Source: Acidobacteria bacterium RIFCSPHIGHO2_01_FULL_67_28 | GTDB taxonomy: Bacteria > Acidobacteriota > Terriglobia > Acidiferrales > 2-02-FULL-67-57 | Reading direction: 5' to 3' | NCBI GenBank assembly: GCA_001766965.1 | Contig: MEKM01000017.1 | Location: 1-12,113 of the forward strand | Length of the DNA: 12,113 nt | Part shown: positions 6,048 through 12,113 of the stretch, in pieces | Layout: each line of letters starts with the position of its first letter | How positions within the stretch are numbered: position 1 is the first letter of the stretch | Notes under the pieces: generated by a model | Told to the model about the DNA's origin: nothing | Seen by the model: the letters and a program-made list of their open reading frames with translations, nothing else | Database searches by the model: none | Translations under genes and position numbers: made by a program

Positions 6048-6829
6048 GGCCTCTTCTCCCACTTCTCGCTCGCCGTCCGGAAGGCTTCGGCGAAGCCGGT
6101 GAACCCGCGGGTGAGTCGCACCAGCTCGGCGGCGGCGTGGCCGCTCTCTTCCAGGTGCGCGAGGAGCGCGTCGGCGTTCGGGCTTTCCATCGGCCCGAAG
6201 CACCCGAAGCAACCGCGGTTGAAGGCCGGGCAAATGGCTCCGCAGCCGGCGTGGGTGAGCGGGCCCAGGCAGGCGATGCCCTGCGCCACCGCCACGCAAA
6301 CCGTTCCGCGGCGCTTGCACTCGACGCAGACCGAGTGCGCCGGCAGGTGCGGCGCCCGGCCCAGGAGCAAGGCGGTCAGCACTTCCAGCAACTGCGCCTT
6401 GTTGACCGGGCATCCGTTCAGCTCGAAGTCCACCGGAACGTGCGCAGAAATCGGGGTCGATTGCTTGAGGGTTTCGATGTAGGCCGGGGTGGCGTAGACC
6501 GCGCGCGTGAACTCGTCCACGTCCTTCCAGTTGCGCAGGGCCTGGATGCCACCGGCGGTGGCGCAGGCGCCGATGGTGACGAGCAGCTTCGCCTGCTGGC
6601 GGATCTCCTGGATGCGCTTGCTGTCTTCCGCCGTGGTGATGGAGCCCTCCACCAGGGCGACGTCGTAGGGCGGCGGGAGCGTCTGCGAGCGCGCTTCGAG
6701 GAAGTAAGCGATTTCCACCGCACCCGCCAGCTCGAGAAGCTCGTCCTCCAGGCTCAACAGCGCCAACTGGCAGCCGTCGCAGGAGGAGAACTTGAAGACG
6801 GCGAGCTTCGGCCGGGTCGAGGCGCCCAT
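6044..6829 (-). CDS. hydD: Group 3b [NiFe]-hydrogenase small (delta) subunit, three Fe-S clusters
   Basis: The 261-aa small subunit conducts electrons from the Ni-Fe site. The proximal [4Fe-4S] cluster is bound by SSCDGC (C17, C20), GACA (C89) and NGCPV (C140). Eight more cysteines (C168, C171, C178, C187, C196, C200, C207, C210) in CVECKRRGTVC and ACLGPLTHAGCGAIC... GCFGC can hold two more [4Fe-4S] clusters. There is no Tat signal peptide, so the enzyme is cytosolic, as expected of group 3. The ATG at 6829 is placed one base after the hydG stop, with the GGGAGGGAGG ribosome site inside the end of hydG. The stop overlaps the hydA start by 4 bp, which favours 1:1 synthesis with the large subunit. 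The Phe/Glu/Lys-rich last 30 residues after the final cluster are ordinary for the family. Confidence 0.95.
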   Translation of the reverse strand: MGASTRPKLAVFKFSSCDGCQLALLSLEDELLELAGAVEIAYFLEARSQTLPPPYDVALVEGSITTAEDSKRIQEIRQQAKLLVTIGACATAGGIQALRNWKDVDEFTRAVYATPAYIETLKQSTPISAHVPVDFELNGCPVNKAQLLEVLTALLLGRAPHLPAHSVCVECKRRGTVCVAVAQGIACLGPLTHAGCGAICPAFNRGCFGCFGPMESPNADALLAHLEESGHAAAELVRLTRGFTGFAEAFRTASEKWEKRP

Positions 6830-6830
6830 C

Positions 6831-7697
6831 CTAGAAATCCTCCCTCCCGAAGAACGGTTCGATGGCGGCGAAGTTCAGCACGGGACCCTGTCGGCAGAGG
6901 AAAGTGGGGCCGAACTGACAGTGGCCGCAGAAGCCCACGGCGCATTTCATGTTGCGCTCCATCGAAAGGTAGACGCCCTCCTTGGGAAGGCGCCGGGCCA
7001 GGGCTTCGTAGATGACGAAGCGCATCATGATCTCCGGCCCGCAGGTGAAGACCACAGTGCGGCGAGGGTCGAGGCGGATGCGGTAAAAAAGCTGCGGCAC
7101 TACGCCCACCTGCCCGCGCCAGTCTTCGCTGGCGCGGTCGACGGTGACGTGCGTCTCGATGCCGGCCGCCTGCCAGCGCTCGAATTCCTCCGTGTAAAGC
7201 AAATCGGGCGGGGTGCGCCCGCCGTAGAGCAGCAGCACGCGCCCGTAGGCGGCGCGCTCGCGCAGGACCGACAACACGACCGGGCGGAGCGGGGCGAGCC
7301 CGATGCCGCCGGCAACGATGACGAGGTCGCGCCCGCGCGCCTGCTCGAGCGGCCAGGCGCTGCCGTAAGGCCCGCGCAGGCCGAGGGCGTCGCCCGGCTG
7401 CAAGCGCGCCAGACCGCGGGTCACGCTGCCGGCGAAGCGGATGGTGTGGCCGATGAGCTGCGGCTCGAAGGGATCGGAGCTCACCGAGATGGCCACTTCG
7501 CCGAAGCCCGGCAGGTAAAGCATGTTGAACTGGCCGGGCAGGAAGCGGTAGGCGGCGGCCTCGGCGGGGTCGGCCAGCGCCAAGGAGAAGGTCGAAACCC
7601 CGTAGGCTTCGGGCTTGACGCCCCGCACCACCGCCAGGCCGGGCAGCATCGGGTCGGCCCGGGCGCGCACAGCGGCGGGAGTGAAGGAGACGCTCAT
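6831..7697 (-). CDS. hydG: Group 3b hydrogenase gamma subunit: FAD/NAD(P)/2Fe-2S diaphorase
   Basis: The 288-aa subunit belongs to the ferredoxin-NADP reductase/dihydroorotate dehydrogenase electron-transfer family and links the hydrogenase to NAD(P)(H). Order of parts: an FAD-binding beta-barrel (about 20-115) with FLPGQFNMLY and GEVAISVSS, the flavin-contact motif; the nucleotide-binding domain with VAGGIGLAPLRP (128-139) and TCGPEIMM (218-225); and a C-terminal [2Fe-2S] site with C252, C257, C260 and C268 (CAVGFCGHCQFGPTFLC). The ATG at 7697 overlaps the hydB stop as ATGA and has GAGAAGG upstream; the open frame upstream to 8021 overlaps hydB and is a shadow. Whether NADPH or NADH is preferred cannot be read with certainty: the residues after the second beta-strand (YGGRTPPDLLY) include an arginine that would be compatible with NADP, but this is inference. 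Confidence 0.94.
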   Translation of the reverse strand: MSVSFTPAAVRARADPMLPGLAVVRGVKPEAYGVSTFSLALADPAEAAAYRFLPGQFNMLYLPGFGEVAISVSSDPFEPQLIGHTIRFAGSVTRGLARLQPGDALGLRGPYGSAWPLEQARGRDLVIVAGGIGLAPLRPVVLSVLRERAAYGRVLLLYGGRTPPDLLYTEEFERWQAAGIETHVTVDRASEDWRGQVGVVPQLFYRIRLDPRRTVVFTCGPEIMMRFVIYEALARRLPKEGVYLSMERNMKCAVGFCGHCQFGPTFLCRQGPVLNFAAIEPFFGREDF

Positions 7698-8815
7698 GCA
7701 GCCTTCTCCCGGATGGCTTTGACCTCCTCGGTCAGCTCGATTCCGACCGGACACCAGGTGATGCAGCGGCCGCAGCCCACGCAGCCGAGCGCTCCGAACT
7801 GGTCTTTCCACGAAGCCAGCTTGTGGGTCAGCCACTGCCGGTAGCGGGCGCGGAGGGTGGGCCGGCTGTTGCCGCCGTGCACGTGGGAGAAATCGAGCGT
7901 GAAGCAGGAGTCCCAGAGGCGCGTGCGCTCGACGCGCGTGCCGGCGAGGTTGCTCGCGTCTTCCACCGTGGTGCAAAAGCAGGTGGGGCAGACCAACGTG
8001 CAGTTGCCGCAGGCCAGGCACCGCCGGGCGACCTCGTCCCAGCGCGGGTGCTCGAGGTTGTCGTAGAGCAGCTTGGGCAGGTCGTCGGTGCGCAGCTCGC
8101 GCTCGATCTGGCTCTCGGTCTGCCGCACTGCCTCTTCGGCGCGGCTCGCGTGCAAGGCGGTGGCGGGCTGCCAGGCGGTTTCGCGCAGCATTTCCGCGCC
8201 GGCTTCCGAGCCGACTTCGAGGACGAAGACGTCGGCGAGCTCGGTCAGCGCCAGGTCGAAGCCGCCCGTGACCCGCGGGCCGGTCTGGAGCGACCGGCAG
8301 AAGCAGGTGGGAGCCGCCCGACCGCAGTTCACCGCCAGGAGAAAGAGAGACTCGCGGCGGGCGGCGTAGTGCGGGTCGCGGAACTCGCCCGCCAGGAAGA
8401 CGCGGTCCTGGCGGGCGATGGCGGCGAGGTCGCAGGCGCGCACACCGATAAAGGCGTAGCGCGGCGGCGGCGCGGTCGCCGACTGAAAGCTCCAGGTTCC
8501 ATTATTCTTGGCGGCGCCGAAAAGTTTGAGCCGCGCGGGATGGAGGAACTGCTTCCAAGAGTGCGGGCCGACAAGATGGTCGAAGTAGAAGGAATCCTGG
8601 CCGGGGACGACGCGGTACTGGCCGGGCGCCTGCTGGTCGCGCCAGCCGCGCGGCAGATCGTTCAGGCCGGTGACTTCTTCCAGCACGAGGGCGGCGTCGC
8701 GGAGGCGCGGGCCGATGAGGGTGAAGCCCGCGGCGCGCAGGTTGGCGAAAACTTGCTCGAGGGAGCTCTTGGCCAGGGTCAGACGCGCGCCGACGCGGGG
8801 GAGGCTCGGAGCCAT
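7694..8815 (-). CDS. hydB: Group 3b hydrogenase beta subunit: dicluster 4Fe-4S protein
   Basis: The 373-aa product matches the beta subunit of sulfhydrogenase-type enzymes, related to anaerobic sulfite reductase subunit A. The N-terminal ~240 residues form the family domain, with IGVRACDLAAIARQD (123-137) and VNCGRAAPTCFCRS (162-175) as recognisable signatures. The C-terminal part has two ferredoxin-type cysteine sets, CLACGNCTLVCPTCFC (266-281) and CVGCGRCITWCP (345-356), for two [4Fe-4S] clusters that relay electrons between the small subunit and the flavin subunit. The ATG at 8815 has AGGAGG ten nt upstream, just after the stop of the cNMP-type gene. The open frame extends to 9355, but that 180-residue extension is Arg/Gly-rich and overlaps the upstream gene. 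The stop overlaps hydG by 4 bp. All cluster ligands are present. Confidence 0.94.
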   Translation of the reverse strand: MAPSLPRVGARLTLAKSSLEQVFANLRAAGFTLIGPRLRDAALVLEEVTGLNDLPRGWRDQQAPGQYRVVPGQDSFYFDHLVGPHSWKQFLHPARLKLFGAAKNNGTWSFQSATAPPPRYAFIGVRACDLAAIARQDRVFLAGEFRDPHYAARRESLFLLAVNCGRAAPTCFCRSLQTGPRVTGGFDLALTELADVFVLEVGSEAGAEMLRETAWQPATALHASRAEEAVRQTESQIERELRTDDLPKLLYDNLEHPRWDEVARRCLACGNCTLVCPTCFCTTVEDASNLAGTRVERTRLWDSCFTLDFSHVHGGNSRPTLRARYRQWLTHKLASWKDQFGALGCVGCGRCITWCPVGIELTEEVKAIREKAA

Positions 8816-8829
8816 GGCGCAGCGGCCTC

Positions 8830-9282
8830 CTAGGCCGTCTCGAAAATGTCCAACATCTGCAAGCGCGTGGCCAGCAGCCGGGTGGCAATCACCGTCGTCA
8901 GGCTGCGGTAGAGCTCGAAGCCGACGCGCGTGTCCTCCTGGCAGAGCGCCTTCAAGGGCTCGCCCGGGAGGCCCAGCAGCTCGGTGTCTTCCACGGCGCG
9001 GGCGGCGGCCGTCTCCACGCCCGGCTCGGCCAGCGCCGACCAGCTGAAGACTTCGCCCGCTTCCACGGTCATGATGCTGGTGCGTCCCTTGGAGGGAACA
9101 TGGAGGTCGATGGAGACCCGCCCGCTCCAGACGATGTAGAGGTAGCGGCTGGGATCGCCTTCGCGAAAGATGGTCTGCCCGGCCGGGAAGCGGAACCGCT
9201 CCCCGAGGCCGACGAGTTTCGTCCGCACCCCAGGAGAAAGAGTGGCGAGGAAACCGCCTTCTTGTGGTGGTAGCGAAGCCAT
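8830..9282 (-). CDS. Stand-alone cyclic-nucleotide-binding-type domain protein heading the hydrogenase operon
   Basis: The 150-aa product is a single CRP-type beta-roll domain: FPAGQTIFREGD (32-43), YLYIVWSGRVSI (47-58), VEAGEVFSWSAL (73-84) and VEDTELLGLPGEPLKAL (97-113), followed by a helix to the C-terminus. There is no helix-turn-helix, so it is not a classical CRP/FNR regulator. In the phosphate-binding cassette the Glu of GE is present, but the segment that in CRP carries Arg-Ala reads EPGVETAAARAV, so the usual cAMP-phosphate arginine seems displaced or missing; the FSWSAL variant is, from memory, typical of a subgroup with uncertain ligand. The ATG at 9282 has GGAGGAGGGGGT upstream, which in the longer open frame would be translated as a spurious Gly run. 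It ends 14 bp before hydB. A role sensing a ligand to tune the hydrogenase is inference. Confidence 0.88.
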   Translation of the reverse strand: MASLPPQEGGFLATLSPGVRTKLVGLGERFRFPAGQTIFREGDPSRYLYIVWSGRVSIDLHVPSKGRTSIMTVEAGEVFSWSALAEPGVETAAARAVEDTELLGLPGEPLKALCQEDTRVGFELYRSLTTVIATRLLATRLQMLDIFETA

Positions 9283-9286
9283 ACCC

Positions 9287-9292
9287 CCTCCT
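9287..9292 (-). promoter_or_regulatory. Shine-Dalgarno that fixes the start of the cNMP-type protein
   Basis: The minus strand reads GGGGAGGAGGGGGT immediately before ATG at 9282. If the frame were started at 9330 instead, this site would encode six consecutive glycines in a 16-residue extension not expected of the domain. The strong ribosome site therefore favours the 150-aa form. Confidence 0.65.
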
Positions 9293-9319
9293 CCCCCGCC
9301 CGGGAGTTGTCGGAGCACG

Positions 9320-9362
9320 CGGGCGGCCAAACGTTCCGCGGGCCGCCCGGCGCAAGCTGCGC
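9320..9362 (-). promoter_or_regulatory. Two adjacent hairpins in the leader of the hydrogenase operon
   Basis: CGGGCGGCC at 9320-9328 pairs perfectly with GGCCGCCCG at 9341-9349 (9 bp, 12-nt loop), and directly next to it GCGCA at 9350-9354 pairs with TGCGC at 9358-9362 (5 bp, AGC loop). They lie in the 191-bp gap between ctaF and the cNMP-type gene, about 38-80 nt before its ATG. They could terminate the oxidase transcript or form a leader structure on the hydrogenase mRNA. No U tract follows on the minus strand, and I see no convincing promoter hexamer pair in the gap. Confidence 0.4.
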
Positions 9363-9473
9363 AGAATCAGTCAACTGGAAAGGAGGCGGCGAGTTTTTCG
9401 ACGGGAAAGTTCTACGGCTCTACACCCAGTCAGGGAGAAATGGCGCAGACAGCGGGGCGACCGTTCAGGCAGG

Positions 9474-9761
9474 TTACTCGGTCAGCCGGGCGATGACGTC
9501 GGTCGAGGTCAAGCCGATGAGCAGCGCCAGCCAGAGCATGGCGGCGGCGCCAAAGACCCAATTGAGCCGGTGGCTGTACTTCAAATGCATGAAGTAGAGC
9601 ACGACGAAGGAGGCCTTGACGACGGCGATGCTCATGGCGACGACGATGTTCAGCCCGCCCAGGTCAACCCGGGCCGCGGCCACCGTCAGCGCCGTGCCCA
9701 CCAGCAGGATGGCGAGCACGCCCAGATAAAGCTTCGGCGAAACGATGTGGTCGTGGCTCAT
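9474..9761 (-). CDS. ctaF: Cytochrome c oxidase subunit IV (prokaryotic caa3 type)
   Basis: The 95-aa product is the small accessory subunit of bacterial caa3/aa3-type terminal oxidases (prokaryotic COX4 family). It has three membrane helices at about 11-31, 36-58 and 67-86, and the characteristic VVKASFVVLYFMHLKYS segment (47-63). It carries no cofactor ligands; family members aid assembly or stability of subunits I and III. The ATG at 9761 overlaps the subunit III stop as ATGA. It is the last gene of the oxidase operon: downstream there are 191 bp with two hairpins before the hydrogenase operon on the same strand. Confidence 0.92.
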   Translation of the reverse strand: MSHDHIVSPKLYLGVLAILLVGTALTVAAARVDLGGLNIVVAMSIAVVKASFVVLYFMHLKYSHRLNWVFGAAAMLWLALLIGLTSTDVIARLTE

Positions 9762-10405
9762 CCGTGATGCCCCACCAGGTAGAGTAGCGGAAACAGGAAA
9801 ATCCAGACGATGTCGACGAAGTGCCAGTAGAGGCCCGAGACTTCAATCGGATTGTAGTACTCGGCGGAGAAGCGGCCGCGCCAGGCGAACCAGGTCATTA
9901 TCGCCAGCAGCGCCACGCCGATCACCATGTGCAGGGCATGGAAGCCGGTCATGGCGAAATAGAAAGAGAAGAAAAGCTGGGCGTGCTGGGGGTCGGCGCC
10001 TTCGAACTGAAACGCCGGCCCCGGCAGCAGGTGCTCGTGGAACTTGTGGCTGTACTCGACCGCCTTGATGCCGAGGAAGGTCGAGCCCAACAGCATGGTC
10101 AGCACCAGGAAAACGATGAGGGCGCGGCGGCGGTTGAGCTGGGCGGAGTGCACGGCCATGGCCATGGTGAAGCTGGAGAGGATGAGCACGGCGGTGTTGA
10201 CGCCGCCGAGCAGGAGGTTCAAATGGTCGCTGCCGGCGGTGAAGGCTTCGTGGAAGCGGTAGCGGTAGGCGGTGTAGCCGGCGAACATCCCGCCGAAGAA
10301 CATCACCTCGGTCACGAGAAACACCCACATGCCGAAGATGGCGGACTCTTTCTGCTGGGCGAGGCCTTCAAATTGCGGCGCCAGCGTAGTGGCCTGGTCA
10401 GACAC
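9758..10405 (-). CDS. ctaE: Cytochrome c oxidase subunit III
   Basis: The 215-aa membrane protein has five likely helices (about 24-46, 66-88, 95-115, 145-172, 193-212), the short five-helix form found in bacterial caa3 oxidases that lacks the first two helices of the mitochondrial seven-helix version. Signatures are VFLVTEVMFFGG (28-39), GIKAVEYSHK (112-121), TGFHALHMVIG (153-163) and GLYWHFVDIVWIFLFPLLY (191-209). Subunit III contains no redox centre; it stabilises subunit I and its proton uptake. The start is a GTG at 10405 with GGAGG seven nt upstream, overlapping the subunit I stop by 8 bp; the stop overlaps ctaF by 4 bp. Length is normal. Confidence 0.95.
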   Translation of the reverse strand: MSDQATTLAPQFEGLAQQKESAIFGMWVFLVTEVMFFGGMFAGYTAYRYRFHEAFTAGSDHLNLLLGGVNTAVLILSSFTMAMAVHSAQLNRRRALIVFLVLTMLLGSTFLGIKAVEYSHKFHEHLLPGPAFQFEGADPQHAQLFFSFYFAMTGFHALHMVIGVALLAIMTWFAWRGRFSAEYYNPIEVSGLYWHFVDIVWIFLFPLLYLVGHHG

Positions 10406-12029
10406 GTTCAGCCTCCGCCCCCGGGTAGTACTCGTAGGCTTCTTCCGTCACCACCGGAGTCTCGGGGAAGTTGTGCGTGGGCGGGGGCGAGCTCGTCTGC
10501 CACTCGAGCCCCTTGGCCTGCCAGGGGTTCGGCCCCGCCGCCGGGCCGTAGCGCAGCGACCAGAACAAATAGATGAGCGGGATGGCGTAGCCCACGGCCA
10601 GGATGGAAGCGCCGGCGGTCGACATCACGTTCAGCACCTGGAACTCCGGGGGGTAGGCGTGGTAGCGCCGCGGCATGCCCAGGTAGCCAAGGATGAACTG
10701 CGGGAAGAAGGTGAGGTTGAAGCCGACGAAGATGATGAGCGCCGAGAAGCGCGCCCAGGCCTCGGGGTAGAGCCGCCCGGAGATCTTCGGCCACCAGAAG
10801 TGGATGCCGCCCAGATACCCCATCAGCGCCCCGCCCACCATGATGTAGTGGAAGTGGGCGACGACGAAGTAGGTGTCGTGCAGGTGAACATCGGTGGCGA
10901 GCGTGGAGAGGAACAGCCCGGTGAGGCCGCCCATGGTGAACAGCCCGATGAAACCCATGGCGTAGAGCATGGGGGCGTTGTACATCACCGAGCCCTTGTA
11001 CATGGTGGCCGTCCAGTTGAAGACCTTGACGGCCGAGGGAATGGCCACGAGGAAGCTCAAGATGGAGAAGACCATCCCGGCGTACATCGACTGGCTGCTC
11101 ACGAACATGTGGTGGCCCCAGACCAAGAACCCGAGCAGGGCGATGGCGATGCTCGAGAAGGCCACGAAGGAGTAGCCGAAAATCTTCTTGCGCGAGAAGC
11201 AGCAGACGATCTCGCTGATGACCCCCATCGAGGGCAGAATCATGATGTAGACCGCCGGGTGGGAGTAGAACCAGAACAGGTGCTGGAAGAGCACCGGGTC
11301 GCCCCCGAGCGCCGGGTTGAAGATGCCGATGTGGAAGAGCCGCTCGAGCCCCACCAGGGCGATGGCGATGGCCACCACCGGCGTCCCCAGAATCATGATG
11401 ACGCTGGTGGCGTAGTGCGCCCAGATGAAGAGCGGCAGGCGGAACCAGGTCAGCCCCGGGGCGCGCATCTTGTGGATGGTGATGATGAAGTTGAAGCCGG
11501 TGAGGATGGAGGAAAAGCCGAGGATGAAGACGCCCACCGCCGTGGCCATGACGTTGGTGTTCGAGTAGGTGCTGCTGTAGGGGGTATAGAAGGTCCAGCC
11601 GGTGTCGACCCCGCCGCTCAAGATGGCGAAGAGCGTGAACAGCCCGCCCAGGGTGTAGATGTACCAGCTCAAGAGGTTGATGCGCGGGAAGGCGAGGTCG
11701 CGCGCCCCGATCATCATCGGCACCAGAAAGTTTCCGAGCGTGGCCGGGATGGACGGGATGAGGAAGAAAAAGATCATCACCACGCCGTGCATGGTGAACA
11801 TCTTGTTGTAGGTTTCGGATTCAAACAGGTCGCCCGCCGGGGTCAGCAGCTCGAGGCGGATCGCGGTGGCGAACAGGCCGCCGAGCACGAAGAAGAGGGT
11901 GATGGAGCCGAGATAGAGCAGGGCGATGCGCTTGTGGTCGATGGTAAAGAGCCAGGAGCGGATGCCGTAGTCCACGTTGAGGTAGTGGACCTTGGGCATG
12001 GCGTTGGCCGCCGGCGGCGCCGCGTTCAT
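10398..12029 (-). CDS. ctaD: Cytochrome c oxidase subunit I, A2-type heme-copper oxidase
   Basis: The 543-aa catalytic subunit of the terminal oxidase reduces O2 to water and pumps protons across the inner membrane. All metal ligands are visible: H81 and H394 (low-spin heme), H392 (high-spin heme), and H257, H306, H307 (CuB). Y261 is the expected cross-linked tyrosine. FWFYSHPAVY (252-261) has Tyr-Ser where A1 enzymes have the glutamate of GHPEVY, which marks the A2 subtype known from Rhodothermus and Thermus caa3 oxidases. D111 with N100 in the GN...GARDLAFPR region (D channel entry) and K335 in IPSAVKVFNW (K channel) are both kept. The ATG at 12029 has GGAAGG eight nt upstream and overlaps the subunit II stop by 3 bp; a second ATG at 11999 lacks such a site. 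The acidic tail TEEAYEYYPGAEAERV is soluble. Confidence 0.97.
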   Translation of the reverse strand: MNAAPPAANAMPKVHYLNVDYGIRSWLFTIDHKRIALLYLGSITLFFVLGGLFATAIRLELLTPAGDLFESETYNKMFTMHGVVMIFFFLIPSIPATLGNFLVPMMIGARDLAFPRINLLSWYIYTLGGLFTLFAILSGGVDTGWTFYTPYSSTYSNTNVMATAVGVFILGFSSILTGFNFIITIHKMRAPGLTWFRLPLFIWAHYATSVIMILGTPVVAIAIALVGLERLFHIGIFNPALGGDPVLFQHLFWFYSHPAVYIMILPSMGVISEIVCCFSRKKIFGYSFVAFSSIAIALLGFLVWGHHMFVSSQSMYAGMVFSILSFLVAIPSAVKVFNWTATMYKGSVMYNAPMLYAMGFIGLFTMGGLTGLFLSTLATDVHLHDTYFVVAHFHYIMVGGALMGYLGGIHFWWPKISGRLYPEAWARFSALIIFVGFNLTFFPQFILGYLGMPRRYHAYPPEFQVLNVMSTAGASILAVGYAIPLIYLFWSLRYGPAAGPNPWQAKGLEWQTSSPPPTHNFPETPVVTEEAYEYYPGAEAERV

Positions 12030-12113
12030 GGCTGCGCCTTCCCGTCCGCCCGCGTCAGGGACTTGAGGTAAGCGATCAATTGCAGGATTCCCTCCTCGCT
12101 GATTTGCCCCTGG
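12026..12113 (-). CDS. ctaC: Cytochrome c oxidase subunit II, C-terminal end only (partial)
   Basis: The last 28 residues of an upstream gene enter from the right edge: QGQISEEGILQLIAYLKSL followed by TRADGKAQP and TGA at 12026-12028. The ISEEGILQLIAYLKSL segment is the final helix of a class I cytochrome c domain. Located directly before ctaD, this fits subunit II of a caa3-type oxidase, in which a cytochrome c domain is fused behind the CuA domain. The CxxCH heme site, the CuA motif and the membrane helices are outside the window, so the alternative of a separate cytochrome c gene cannot be excluded. The stop overlaps the ctaD ATG (ATGA). Confidence 0.82.
   Translation of the reverse strand, partial: QGQISEEGILQLIAYLKSLTRADGKAQP

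Noticed and set aside
6048..6413. N-terminal extension of the hydA frame
   Set aside because: It overlaps the small-subunit gene and has no hydrogenase motif; family similarity begins just after the ATG at 6047.
7698..8021. N-terminal extension of the hydG frame
   Set aside because: It is a shadow of the cysteine-rich end of hydB; the ATG at 7697 in an ATGA overlap gives the normal family length.
4743..9282. A novel redox system distinct from known hydrogenases
   Set aside because: The four subunits carry all standard group 3b ligand motifs in the standard gene order, so the core is a known enzyme type; only the flanking genes are unexplained.
8816..9355. N-terminal extension of the hydB frame
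   Set aside because: It overlaps the conserved cNMP-type gene in another frame and is Arg/Gly/Pro-rich; AGGAGG lies correctly before the ATG at 8815.
10329..12071. A 580-codon open frame on the plus strand across cytochrome oxidase subunit I
   Set aside because: It is antisense to ctaD. The product is a low-complexity run of Asp, Glu, Gly, His and Arg generated by the complement of membrane-protein codons.
1..12113. CRISPR arrays, tRNA or rRNA genes, insertion sequences, prophage or defence genes
   Set aside because: I looked for regularly spaced repeats, cloverleaf-like sequences, transposase or integrase motifs and defence-type domains, and saw none. All large frames are explained by metabolic and respiratory genes.

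Overview
This window is a GC-rich bacterial chromosomal segment. All genes except a 95-codon ORF at the left edge are on the minus strand, so their order of transcription is right to left. The composition, an actinobacterial/acidobacterial-style group 3b hydrogenase locus beside a caa3-type oxidase, and CAGACA-N4-TGTCTG and CTTGCCCTGAGCGGAGCCGAAGGG intergenic repeats of a type I associate with acidobacterial genomes suggest an Acidobacteriota member or a similar soil, sediment or aquifer bacterium. That assignment is inference; there is no rRNA or other marker gene here to settle it.

Right part (9474-12113, minus): the end of an aa3/caa3-type cytochrome c oxidase operon in ctaC-ctaD-ctaE-ctaF order. 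Only the last 28 residues of subunit II are inside the window; subunits I, III and IV are complete. Each gene overlaps the next by 3-8 bp. Subunit I carries the YSHP motif of A2-type heme-copper oxidases.

Centre (3702-9282, minus): a complete group 3b cytosolic [NiFe]-hydrogenase operon. It is headed by a stand-alone cyclic-nucleotide-binding-type domain protein, then hydB (4Fe-4S beta subunit), hydG (FAD/NAD(P)/2Fe-2S gamma subunit), hydD (small subunit), hydA (large subunit), a hydrogenase maturation endopeptidase and a small four-helix membrane protein. The genes are tightly packed: 4-bp ATGA overlaps, 7-8 bp GTG overlaps, and one start whose Shine-Dalgarno lies in the preceding gene. The expected activity is reversible H2 oxidation coupled to NAD(P). 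Hyp maturation factors are not in the window. A 191-bp gap with two adjacent hairpins separates it from the oxidase operon.

Left part (1-3472): an adrenodoxin-reductase-like FAD/NADP oxidoreductase (2111-3472), a small cysteine-rich zinc-ribbon protein (1532-1870) and a LacD-like tagatose/fructose-bisphosphate aldolase (369-1385), each separated by 146-240 bp gaps, two of which contain palindromic repeats. A short coiled-coil ORF on the plus strand (16-303) converges with the aldolase and may begin outside the window.

I did not find a clearly undescribed multi-gene system. The items most worth a second look are the orphan cNMP-type domain heading the hydrogenase operon, the membrane protein coupled to its end, and the palindromes abutting the aldolase ribosome binding site.
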